Part shown: positions 36,042 to 43,740 of the stretch, in pieces | How positions within the stretch are numbered: position 1 is the stretch's first letter | How the letters are laid out: each line of letters starts with the position of its first letter | The notes under the pieces: generated by a model | What the model was told of the DNA's origin: nothing | The model's database searches: none | Seen by the model: only the letters and a program-made list of their open reading frames with translations | Position numbers and translations under genes: made by a program | NCBI GenBank assembly: GCA_017744355.1 | Contig: JAGIBK010000008.1 | Coordinates: forward strand, 106,732-170,731 | DNA: 64,000 bases | Direction of reading: 5' to 3' | Source: a bacterium | GTDB taxonomy: Bacteria; Cyanobacteriota; Sericytochromatia; S15B-MN24; UBA4093

Positions 36042-36970
36042 GGTTCGACCTCCAGCTCGATCGGGGCGTTGTGGATCTGGATGCTGAGCTTGCGGGAGCG
36101 AGGGTTCGTTCCGGGCAGATCGTCGAAGGTGCCGAGCACCGTATAACGGCCAGCCGAAGTCTCTTGCACCGAGAGGATCCGGGCCGGCTCTCGGTTGTAA
36201 GGGACGGTGGGGTCCAAGTAGAGGGAGGGGTGAAGGATGAGGGCGAAGTTTTCTTTCTTCAGGCCCGTCACCGCTTTGCCGTCCAGCTCTTGCACGACCA
36301 CCGTCAGCTCGGCGTTCGTGGCATGGGTGGCGTACTCCTCGGCTTCCTCGGGCGCGAGCGCGAAGGTCGCTTCGGCCTGATAGTAGTGAGTCTGGGAGGC
36401 GGCGTCCCACCGGTCTCTCATGTTGGCGATGAGCGTCTCGTGGTCCGCCTTGGGTCGGATGACGAGTTGGCCGCTCGCGCTGCGAGGGAAGGTGAATACG
36501 TACTCGCGCCGGCTGTTGAGCGAGATGCGCGTGGCGGGTGTTTGGCCCAGCGAGGCTTCGAGGTACGGGATGATCTGGCTCTCCGGGTTCGTGACCACGT
36601 AGAGGATGGCGGTGGCCTCCGCTTCGGTCTCGACCTCGACGTAATGGGTGGGGTTGTCGCCGCCTCGGGGCTTGAGCAGCCAAAAGTAGCCCGAGATCGG
36701 CGATGCGCCAGGAGCGAGCAGGTAGGCAGGATCGAAGGCCCAGTTCCGCAAGACGTAGGAGACTTCGTCACCCATCGTGAAGCGACTCTGCTCGATCTGG
36801 GTGCGGACCGCACCGAGGGCGCTGAGGACGGGGGGCGTTTCCTCGAGGGGCTGCTGTTGTTGTGGTTGTTGTGGTTTGTCGGTTTGATCGGGCTTGTCGC
36901 CGCTGACGGGGGTCTGGGGACAGCCGGTCAAGGTGATGACCGCGGCGATGAGCGCCAGTCGAAGTTTCAT
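36038..36970 (-). CDS. Lipoprotein, paralogue B of a three-gene tandem family
   Basis: 310 residues. Lipobox LTGC (MKLRLALIAAVITLTGC) and a Gln/Pro/Lys-rich linker. Shared motifs: EATAILYVVTNPES, LGQTPATRISLNSRREYVFTFPRSASGQLVI, VVQELDGKAVTGLKKENFALIL, AGRYTVLGTFDDLPGTNPRSRKLSIQIHNAP. It overlaps paralogue A by four bases and lies 23 bases after paralogue C. No known family recognised. It probably arose with its neighbours by tandem duplication. Confidence 0.85.
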   Translation of the reverse strand: MKLRLALIAAVITLTGCPQTPVSGDKPDQTDKPQQPQQQQPLEETPPVLSALGAVRTQIEQSRFTMGDEVSYVLRNWAFDPAYLLAPGASPISGYFWLLKPRGGDNPTHYVEVETEAEATAILYVVTNPESQIIPYLEASLGQTPATRISLNSRREYVFTFPRSASGQLVIRPKADHETLIANMRDRWDAASQTHYYQAEATFALAPEEAEEYATHATNAELTVVVQELDGKAVTGLKKENFALILHPSLYLDPTVPYNREPARILSVQETSAGRYTVLGTFDDLPGTNPRSRKLSIQIHNAPIELEVEP

Positions 36971-36993
36971 GGGCGGATCCCTTTCAGCTGTCG

Positions 36994-37887
36994 TCAGTAA
37001 GCGTGATCGAAGACCAGGGCTTTGTTCTTGAGCTGGATGGAGACGGCGTACGAGTGCGTGGCGTCTGCGTCGAGGGTCATCGAGGAGGCGAGCGAGTATT
37101 CACCCTTGCCGAGTTCGCGCAGCTGGTCGAGCCCCCCCTGAACCTCACCGTCGATTTGTTGCACGTTCAACGCGAAGTTTTCCGCCGTCAGGCCAGAGAG
37201 CGCTTGATTGTCAGTGGTCTTGACCTCCACCACGATCGACGCGGTGGCGTCGCACCGAAACTTCTTGGTGAGGTAGCTCGCGGGATAGGTCATCTCCTTG
37301 ACGCTGCTGAAGGTGGGGCCGCTTTCGGTGTCGAAGGCGAAGTTGTTCAACCTCAGGTTGCTCCCGGCCTGGGCTGTGATCGTCAGGTCACCCGTGGCGC
37401 TTCGCGGGAAGTGGAAGCGAAGGCTCTTGCCATCGGGAGCGCGAGCGATGCGGGTGGCGGTGCTCGCGCCCAGCTTCGCCTGCATCTGGCCCATGGCGGT
37501 CCCGAGGATGGTGTCTGCACTCAAGGTATAGAAGACGTGGGTGGCGCCGGTCGCATTGCTGAGCCGTTTGTAGTAGAGGCCGTTTTCCACGGTGGCTAAG
37601 AGGTACTGGACTTGCTGGGCGCCGACAGGTAGCTGGGCCGTTATTGGGACGACATAGCCCAGGTTGTCCTGCTCGAAGTCATACGACCAGTACTTGGTGC
37701 CGCCCTTGTCGAGGGTGGCGGAGACCAGGCTTGCTTGCGCGACGCCCTGGGCGTGGAAGGTGAAGCGGTCCTGCTCGGTCTCAGGGGGTGTCGCCAGGGC
37801 CTCGGTCCGAGGGGTGATGCCGGCCGAGCAGCCCGTGAGAGTCGTCGCCAGGGCCGCCAGGGCGAAAAGACGAGAGAGCGATGGCAT
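36994..37887 (-). CDS. Lipoprotein, paralogue C of a three-gene tandem family
   Basis: 297 residues from the ATG at 37887 with AGGAAGGA upstream. Lipobox LTGC (FALAALATTLTGC). Shared motifs: GATHVFYTLSAD, LGASTATRIARAPDGKSLRFHFPRSATGDLTI, VKTTDNQALSGLTAENFALNV, KGEYSLASSMTLDADATHSYAVSIQLKN. First gene of the array; its promoter region faces the roadblock/mglA operon across about 220 AT-richer bases (37888-38109) in which I see no gene. Confidence 0.85.
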   Translation of the reverse strand: MPSLSRLFALAALATTLTGCSAGITPRTEALATPPETEQDRFTFHAQGVAQASLVSATLDKGGTKYWSYDFEQDNLGYVVPITAQLPVGAQQVQYLLATVENGLYYKRLSNATGATHVFYTLSADTILGTAMGQMQAKLGASTATRIARAPDGKSLRFHFPRSATGDLTITAQAGSNLRLNNFAFDTESGPTFSSVKEMTYPASYLTKKFRCDATASIVVEVKTTDNQALSGLTAENFALNVQQIDGEVQGGLDQLRELGKGEYSLASSMTLDADATHSYAVSIQLKNKALVFDHAY

Positions 37888-38109
37888 GGTGCGGTCCTTC
37901 CTGCGGTGCGCGTGAGCGGGACGGATCGAGCGTGGCCTGAAAGATGATGTCAATGTATGATGAAGATTTATAGCACAATTTATTCTGTCAGCTAAGCACT
38001 CCCCAAAGAAGGCGCGTTTTCCAAAATTGCGGAATTGGCGCCCGGATGATCTTTTGCTCCCCTGCCGGCTAGGGTATGATTTCCTTTGAATGGCCGGAAG
38101 GAGGCGCAT

Positions 38110-38592
38110 GTGGACGATTCCAGGCAGGTACTGACCCAGATCGTGATTTCCGAGGCGCAGCAGAAGGAAATCGACGCGCGCCTCGAGCAGCTCAAGGGTG
38201 CCGTGAGCGCCTCTTCGGTCTTGCTCATCGAGCGCAGCGGCCTTTTGCTCGGTAGCTGCGGCGAGGGCTCCATCAACGACCTGTCCATCTCCTCGCTGAT
38301 CGCGGGCATCTTCAAGAGCATCTCGGCCTTGACCTCGCTGTTGGGTGAGCCGGAGGTGCGCACCTTCCAGCACCGCGGGAACCGCAGCACCCTGATCCTG
38401 GTCTTGATGGAGAGCAAGGACATGCTCGGCGTGATGGTGCCCCCCGACGCGACCCAGGAGAGCTTCGAGGGCCCCGTCGAGGAGGCCGTTCAGCACCTGA
38501 CCCCCCTCTTGATCGCCGCGCGCGAGTCCACGCGCAACACCCCCTTCTCCTTCAGCAAGGACGCGATCTCGGTCTTCTTGGGCCGTCTGTAA
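38110..38592 (+). CDS. Roadblock/LC7 domain protein (MglB-like)
   Basis: 160 residues from GTG at 38110, with AAGGAGG at 38098-38104. The segment LEQLKGAVSASSVLLIERSGLLLGSCGEGSINDLSISSLIAGIFKSISALTSLLGE is a roadblock/LC7 fold, followed by RSTLILVLMESKDMLGVMVPPDA. Roadblock proteins such as MglB bind and act as GTPase-activating partners of MglA-like GTPases. The mglA gene starts four bases downstream, so a pair is very likely. Confidence 0.85.
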   Translation: MDDSRQVLTQIVISEAQQKEIDARLEQLKGAVSASSVLLIERSGLLLGSCGEGSINDLSISSLIAGIFKSISALTSLLGEPEVRTFQHRGNRSTLILVLMESKDMLGVMVPPDATQESFEGPVEEAVQHLTPLLIAARESTRNTPFSFSKDAISVFLGRL

Positions 38593-38596
38593 CGCC

Positions 38597-39178
38597 ATGT
38601 CGACGATCAACTTCGGAAAACGCGAGATTCTCTGCAAGCTCGTTTATTACGGCCCTGGGCTGTGCGGCAAGACGACCAACCTGGTCACGCTGCACCGCAC
38701 CCTCGGCGATGACCTCAAGGGCGACCTCCTGACGCTCGCCACCGAGACCGAGCGGACCATCTTCTTCGACATGATGCCGCTCGATCTGGGCGAGATTCAG
38801 GGCTTCAAGATCAAGTTCTCGCTTTACACCGTCCCGGGGCAGGTCCAGTACGTCAACTCGCGCAAGGCGATCTTGAGCGGCGTCGACGGCGTGGTGTTCG
38901 TGGCCGACTCGAGCCCCGATCGCCTGGGGGCCAACCTCGAGAGCCTGCAGGACTTGCAGGCCAACCTCGCCGAGTACGGCCTCTCCTTGCAGACGGTGCC
39001 GTGGGTCATGCAGTACAACAAGCGGGATCTGCCGGACGCGCTGCCGGTGCCCCTGCTCGAGACCGAGTTGAACCGCGACGGAGTCCCCAGCTTCGAGGCG
39101 GTGGCCAGCGACGGCACCGGGGTCAACGAGACCCTGCGCGCCGTCAGTCAGCTGGTGATGGAGTCGTTCAACCGGTAG
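38597..39178 (+). CDS. mglA: MglA-family Ras-like GTPase
   Basis: 193 residues. P-loop YYGPGLCGKTTNLVTLH near residue 18, switch region TERTIFFDMMPLDLGEIQGFKIKFSLYTVPGQVQYVNSRK with the MglA-specific TVPGQ in place of Ras DTAGQ, and QYNKRDLPDA for guanine recognition (NKxD). MglA controls cell polarity, gliding or type IV pili in myxobacteria and relatives. It is embedded between a roadblock gene and a diguanylate cyclase gene. Confidence 0.93.
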   Translation: MSTINFGKREILCKLVYYGPGLCGKTTNLVTLHRTLGDDLKGDLLTLATETERTIFFDMMPLDLGEIQGFKIKFSLYTVPGQVQYVNSRKAILSGVDGVVFVADSSPDRLGANLESLQDLQANLAEYGLSLQTVPWVMQYNKRDLPDALPVPLLETELNRDGVPSFEAVASDGTGVNETLRAVSQLVMESFNR

Positions 39179-39188
39179 GAGGTCCCTC

Positions 39189-40781
39189 GTGTCCGACGAT
39201 CTGGACTTACGGCAGAAACATGAAGAGAACGAGCGCCAGCTCGCGCAGCTGACGCGCAAGCTGCGCGCGCTCCAGCAGGTTTCCTACCAGATCAACAACT
39301 CCTACGATTTGCAGGAGCTGTCCTCCTCCATCTGCACCCTGGCGACCCAGGCGCTGGGGGCCCAGTACGCGGGCCTCTATCACCTGGACGGCGAGGGCCT
39401 CAAGGTCATCGAGGACCTGGCCGTCGTCAAGCCCAAGGGCATGAGCCTGCTCAAGATGTTGCAGGAGGCGAGTAATCGCGAGGCTTCCCAGGCCATGTCC
39501 CTGAAGGAGGCGGGCTTCCTCGCGCAGGTGGTCGCGACGGGCAAGTCGATCGCCATCGAGGACCTGCTCGCTGCACCCGAGAGCTGCCCCGAGGCCATCC
39601 GCGAGCATGCCCTGGCCTCGGTCATGGCCACCCCGCTCGTGACCCAGCGCGAGATCCTGGGGGTGTTCCTGGTGGGCACCCAGGAGGCGCACGCTTTTTC
39701 GAGCGACGAGCAGGAGCTCTTGGCGGATCTGGCCCAGCAGGCGACAGGCGCTTTCATCACGAGCAAGCTTTACGCCCAGACCCTCGAGGAGAAGGAGCGC
39801 GCCGACCGCATGGTCGAGGGCCTCAAGAACCTGAACGAGGCCATGGCGGCGATCGCGACGCACCTGAGCGTCGGCGGCGCCTGCGAGGCCCTGATTGAGC
39901 GCCTGCCCACCTTCTTGCCTATCGAGGAGGCGGCGCTCTTCTTGCGGCGCGGCGACGGCTGGCCCTTCATGGCGGGTCAGCGTCGCTTCTTCGACGAGCT
40001 GCCCTTCCAGTGGCGGGTCGCCATGAGCGCCCAGGGGGTCGCCAAGAGCCTGAGCCTCTCGCCTGCCTCCCTCGTGGGCACCCCGTACGAGGCCTTCGGC
40101 CGCGTGATGGCCTTCCCGCTCATCGTTCAGCAGGAGGTGCAGGGGGTGGTCGTCTGCGCGACCTCGCCCCAGCTGGATCCCACGGCCGTGGAGCTGGTCG
40201 AGACCCTGGTGGGCCACACGGCCCTGACGGTCTCCAACGCCGCCATGGTCGAGAAGGTCGAGCGCCAGGCCATCACCGACGGTCTGACGGGCGTGTACAA
40301 CCGCCGCTACTTCAACGATCGCCTGCTTAGCGAGATGCAGCGATCGCAGCGCTACGGCCACCAGCTGAGCCTCATCATCATGGACATCGACTTCTTCAAG
40401 ATGGCCAACGACGTGCTGGGTCACCTGGGGGGCGATACGGTCCTCAAGCAGCTGGCGACCTTGCTCAAGGACAAGGTGCGCAAGGTGGACATCGTCGCGC
40501 GCTACGGCGGCGAGGAGTTCGCGATTATCCTGCCCGAGACCGGGTACGACTCGGGTCTGCACGTGGCCGAGCGGATCCGGGGCTGGATCGAGGAGTTCCC
40601 GTTCACCGACCAGGAGAAGCTCCCTCACAAGGTCATCACGGCGAGCCTCGGGGTGGCGACCTACCCCGTCCACGCCATGACCATGGACGAGTTGATCCAT
40701 ACGGCCGACGAGGCCCTCTATCAGGCAAAGCAGGCCGGGCGCAACCGCGTCGGCCGTATCCCCAGCGCTCAGAAGGCTTAG
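39189..40781 (+). CDS. GAF-GGDEF diguanylate cyclase
   Basis: 530 residues from GTG 39189 with GGAGG upstream. Order: coiled coil (HEENERQLAQLTRKLRALQQ), a first GAF domain (residues about 35-185), a second GAF-like domain (about 220-345), then a GGDEF domain beginning AITDGLTGVYNRRYFNDRL. The active site is RYGGEEF, and RKVD five residues before it is the RxxD inhibitory site, so the enzyme should make c-di-GMP and be product-inhibited. It has no membrane helix. It follows mglA by ten bases, suggesting c-di-GMP output linked to the GTPase. Confidence 0.93.
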   Translation: MSDDLDLRQKHEENERQLAQLTRKLRALQQVSYQINNSYDLQELSSSICTLATQALGAQYAGLYHLDGEGLKVIEDLAVVKPKGMSLLKMLQEASNREASQAMSLKEAGFLAQVVATGKSIAIEDLLAAPESCPEAIREHALASVMATPLVTQREILGVFLVGTQEAHAFSSDEQELLADLAQQATGAFITSKLYAQTLEEKERADRMVEGLKNLNEAMAAIATHLSVGGACEALIERLPTFLPIEEAALFLRRGDGWPFMAGQRRFFDELPFQWRVAMSAQGVAKSLSLSPASLVGTPYEAFGRVMAFPLIVQQEVQGVVVCATSPQLDPTAVELVETLVGHTALTVSNAAMVEKVERQAITDGLTGVYNRRYFNDRLLSEMQRSQRYGHQLSLIIMDIDFFKMANDVLGHLGGDTVLKQLATLLKDKVRKVDIVARYGGEEFAIILPETGYDSGLHVAERIRGWIEEFPFTDQEKLPHKVITASLGVATYPVHAMTMDELIHTADEALYQAKQAGRNRVGRIPSAQKA

Positions 40782-40791
40782 GTTTTTCCCT

Positions 40792-41091
40792 ATGAACAAT
40801 AACTCTCCCGTCATCCGCGGCTTCCGCGCCGTCGCCTTCGCCGAAGGCATCAGCTTCCTCTTGCTGCTCGGCGTCGCCATGCCCCTCAAGTACATGGCGG
40901 GCATGCCCATGGCCGTGAAGATCGCAGGCTCGCTCCACGGCTTCCTCTTCCTCGCCTACATGGTGGCGGCCTATCTGCTGTTCACCGAGCTGAAGTGGCC
41001 CATGAAGCGTGCGCCCGGCGTCTTTCTGGCGGCGGTGCTGCCCTTCGGCACCTTCGTGCTCGAGCGGAAGTGGCTCAAGCAGGCGAGCTAA
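40792..41091 (+). CDS. DUF3817 family small membrane protein
   Basis: 99 residues with three hydrophobic helices: AVAFAEGISFLLLLGVAMPLKYM, SLHGFLFLAYMVAAYLLFTEL and GVFLAAVLPFGTFVLERKWL. The FR..A..EG.S.L.L...PLKY start and HG.LF..Y are characteristic of DUF3817/YdzA-like proteins. Function unknown. It is the last gene of the roadblock-mglA-cyclase run, ten bases after the cyclase. Confidence 0.8.
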   Translation: MNNNSPVIRGFRAVAFAEGISFLLLLGVAMPLKYMAGMPMAVKIAGSLHGFLFLAYMVAAYLLFTELKWPMKRAPGVFLAAVLPFGTFVLERKWLKQAS

Positions 41092-41105
41092 GCGCATCAT
41101 TCAAA

Positions 41106-41147
41106 AACGCAGAAGAGGCGTCCCAATTGGGACGCCTCTTCTGCGTT
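41106..41147. terminator. Bidirectional terminator
   Basis: AACGCAGAAGAGGCGTCCC-AATT-GGGACGCCTCTTCTGCGTT: a perfect 19-pair stem between the DUF3817 gene and the convergent LuxR-type gene. Confidence 0.85.
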
Positions 41148-41153
41148 GAGGAT

Positions 41154-41759
41154 TCAGCTTGGCGGGCGGGGTGGCGCCTCGCTCAGGAGCTGGAGGGCCT
41201 CTTGGCGAGTCTTGACCCCGAGCTTCTGGTAGATGTGCTTGCGGTGCGAGCGAAAGGTCTCATGGCTGATGCAGAGCCGCGAGAGGATCTCGGGGGTCGG
41301 CAGGTGCAGGAGGCTGAGCACCCGTTCTTCGCTTGGGGTGAGCGTGGCGAGCTTGCTTTTCGTGGCGAGGGCGCTCGCTGCGAGCTTGGCGAGGCTTTTC
41401 AGTGCGAACTGAGCGGTCGTTACGTCCGAGAGCGCGACAGGCTTCTGATGCAGCCCGAAGAAGAGCTGCAGGTGGCCGATCGGGGTGTGCTCGACGAGGA
41501 GCGGGTAGCTGATCGATCGTAGCTGGGACGGCTCGCAAGGGGCGAGGGCCTCTGGAAACCGGACGGAATGCGGCACGATTTCCTTCGGCAGCTCCAGCAG
41601 GGCGCTGCGTGCTCCGAGCATCAGACACAAGAGTTCGGCAACGAAGCGCGAGGCTTCTTCCAAGTCTTTCTTCTCACCGATGCGGTCGTTGATGGCCTGG
41701 GCGAGGAGGAATGTGCCGGCGATGGCGAGTTGTCCAGTGTTTTGCTGTGTCGTCGTCAA
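41154..41759 (-). CDS. LuxR-type transcriptional regulator with GAF-like sensor
   Basis: 201 residues. Residues 20-130 look like a GAF-type sensor (FVAELLCLMLGARSALLELP, SYPLLVEHTPIGHLQLFFG). The C-terminal HTH is LTPSEERVLSLLHLPTPEILSRLCISHETFRSHRKHIYQKLGVKTRQEAL, matching LuxR/NarL output domains. There is no receiver domain. It is divergent from the low-GC gene block across 307 bases, so it is a candidate regulator of that block. Confidence 0.85.
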   Translation of the reverse strand: MTTTQQNTGQLAIAGTFLLAQAINDRIGEKKDLEEASRFVAELLCLMLGARSALLELPKEIVPHSVRFPEALAPCEPSQLRSISYPLLVEHTPIGHLQLFFGLHQKPVALSDVTTAQFALKSLAKLAASALATKSKLATLTPSEERVLSLLHLPTPEILSRLCISHETFRSHRKHIYQKLGVKTRQEALQLLSEAPPRPPS

Positions 41760-42066
41760 CTGCTCAACCTGTTCCCTGGTTCAGTTCGAGTCCCGAATAA
41801 GAATCGCAGGATTTGATTATAACTAAAAGGTTATCATTTTTTGTTAGAGGGCCAATCAGGGTTTTCCACTCATGCTACGGGCTTTTTTGAGAGGAGGGCG
41901 GCTCTGTCCTGTTCGCTCGGGGACGGTATGGCCTGCGACGGCGGACATCTCCAGAAAGATCACCCTCTTCTCACCCTTCTCAGATGATGATTGGTTGGTT
42001 AACTTTCTATAGGTTGGCATTTTACCGAGATTTAAAGAGAAATCGAGTGAAACAGGAGTCGCGATC
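41760..42066. other. AT-richer intergenic region at the edge of the low-GC block
   Basis: 307 bases, markedly more AT-rich than the surrounding genome. It holds a small hairpin ATAAC-TAAAAG-GTTAT followed by a T run near 41817-41842, a direct repeat of GGTTGG (about 41990 and 42013), and CAGGAG eight bases before the ATG at 42067. No reading frame there looks real. It should contain divergent promoters for the regulator and the block, but I cannot define them. Confidence 0.5.
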
Positions 42067-43668
42067 ATGAGTTCGACCAGCGCTATCAGCTTGCCTAGAA
42101 TCACCCTCACGACGGGGACTACCCCTCTATCAACTTCTAGCTCGACGTCGCTGAGCACGTCTGGAAGCCCTTCTGCTGGTGCGCCCCTTTCCGACTCCGT
42201 TGTTGCCGGGGCGGATCGCTTGGAGTCGATCGCCGCTTCGCTCAGTCTTTCGGCAGCCTTACCCACTGTTTTTGGAACTCCGATTCCCGCAGAATCCTTT
42301 GACAGGCTCTTCAAGCTTGCAAGTAGCCTGAAGAAGGGTGACTTATTGTTCATCGGTGCGGACACGCCCGTCGCCTCGTTGACCGATAGCAAGTGGACCC
42401 ATGTGGCCATGTGCATAGATCCTGGCGATATTACCAAGGGGATTCTTCCGAAGTTCGTCGAGGCGGAGGCGGCCTTAGGTGGCGTCGTCGAATCGCCTCT
42501 CGATAGCGTATTGGCTCGATATGCTTCTCTTCAGGCGGGGAAATCGATCAGCTACAAGCTGCTTCGGCCGAGCACGGATGAGTTGCTCATCGACAAGGCG
42601 GTCGATTTTGCCAGGAGTAAGCTAGGCGCAAAGTACGACTTCGGTTTCAACCAGATGGAAGATGCCCAGAATGGGAAGTATTACTGCAGCGAGTTGGTCT
42701 TTGATGCCTACCAGGCCGTCGGCGTTACCTTGAAAACTGAATCCGGTTTTTATCACCCGAGCAAGAGCAATGCGATCATCAGCACCTTAAAGGCCCTTGG
42801 GGCCACTCCTGCCTTGGTTGATGAGGTGATCAAGTTTGGGACGATCGATATGCACCTTGGCGCGACACCAGGGCAGGTTCGAGATCTGGTCGAGAGAATC
42901 AAACAGCTGCCAGGGCTCAAGGGAATTCAGATGCTCGGCCAGTTTGCGGTCGATCTCGTTAATCAGGTGGCGAACGCGATCGTGGAGGGTGCTTCCGGCG
43001 GTGATATCTCCAAGCTTAAGGCAGCGTTGAATACCTTCAGTGCGGAAAATTTGCCGAAGATCATGAACAACTTCAATCTTGAAAAAATCGATGGTTTCAT
43101 GAAATATCCTACGCCGCCATCTTACAATCCCCCTCAATTCAAACCGCCCTCGTACAATCCACCTGTCTATAACCCGCCTCAGATCGGTATGTTGACCGGG
43201 TCTTATCCGAGTGTTGAGACCATTTGGCACTGGGAGTGGTGGGGTGGGTGGCCCGAATTTAGAACGCATTGGCATACGTTCCAGTATCCTAACCCGGTGG
43301 ATGTTGCTAATAAGGCCGCCTATGATGTCGGCTATGGGGCTTCGAGAGCCGCCTACGAGGTGAGTTACAACGCGCAGAAAGCGTACTACACGGCGATCGA
43401 GTTCCCCGCGCAGGTAGCCGCCTACAATCTTGATCATGCGCAGAAGATGCTTGCACACAGCGTGGCATACGGAATTGCTGCCACGGCTAATGGTGCGTTG
43501 CTTGCCACTGTTACGGCTCAACTCGCTGCTGCCGCCGTGGCGGTCGGTGCTGCCTTCTTGGTCCCCGGTGCGCAGGTCAACGGTCAACGTCTTGTTTCGC
43601 CGGGTGCTCTTGCCGATTCGAACGCCGCTTTCCTGAGTGTCGATATCCCGGTCCCACCTAAGGGCTAG
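42067..43668 (+). CDS. YiiX/YebB-like permuted papain-fold protein with Pro- and Tyr-rich C-terminus
   Basis: 533 residues, no signal peptide. Residues 1-60 are Ser/Thr-rich and low in complexity. Residues about 85-235 look like a permuted NlpC/P60 domain: LKKGDLLFIGAD, SKWTHVAMCID (candidate catalytic His), EAEAALGGVVESPLDSVLARY, and NGKYYCSELVFDAYQAVGV (candidate catalytic Cys). A helical region follows, then a repeat-like Pro/Tyr stretch (PPSYNPPQFKPPSYNPPV) and a region rich in Ala/Tyr. Visible base composition and codons are more AT-rich than the neighbours. It could be a cell-wall or lipid-directed hydrolase or an exported effector; neither is shown. Confidence 0.65.
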   Translation: MSSTSAISLPRITLTTGTTPLSTSSSTSLSTSGSPSAGAPLSDSVVAGADRLESIAASLSLSAALPTVFGTPIPAESFDRLFKLASSLKKGDLLFIGADTPVASLTDSKWTHVAMCIDPGDITKGILPKFVEAEAALGGVVESPLDSVLARYASLQAGKSISYKLLRPSTDELLIDKAVDFARSKLGAKYDFGFNQMEDAQNGKYYCSELVFDAYQAVGVTLKTESGFYHPSKSNAIISTLKALGATPALVDEVIKFGTIDMHLGATPGQVRDLVERIKQLPGLKGIQMLGQFAVDLVNQVANAIVEGASGGDISKLKAALNTFSAENLPKIMNNFNLEKIDGFMKYPTPPSYNPPQFKPPSYNPPVYNPPQIGMLTGSYPSVETIWHWEWWGGWPEFRTHWHTFQYPNPVDVANKAAYDVGYGASRAAYEVSYNAQKAYYTAIEFPAQVAAYNLDHAQKMLAHSVAYGIAATANGALLATVTAQLAAAAVAVGAAFLVPGAQVNGQRLVSPGALADSNAAFLSVDIPVPPKG

Positions 43669-43740
43669 GCGGCTCTACTAAGTGGTATCTGGTATTTCGA
43701 TGCGGGATTGGCGCCAATCTTCTACCAAGGTTTTTTCAAG

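Noticed and set aside
36042..36683. N-terminal extension of lipoprotein A into paralogue B
   Set aside because: The frame is open, but the lipobox and start MMRAH at 36041 define the gene, and the extension is the out-of-frame reading of paralogue B.
43080..43200. Short Pro/Tyr repeat units as a possible DNA repeat array or CRISPR
   Set aside because: The repeats are protein-level (PPSYNPP-like), too short and irregular, and lie in frame within a gene.
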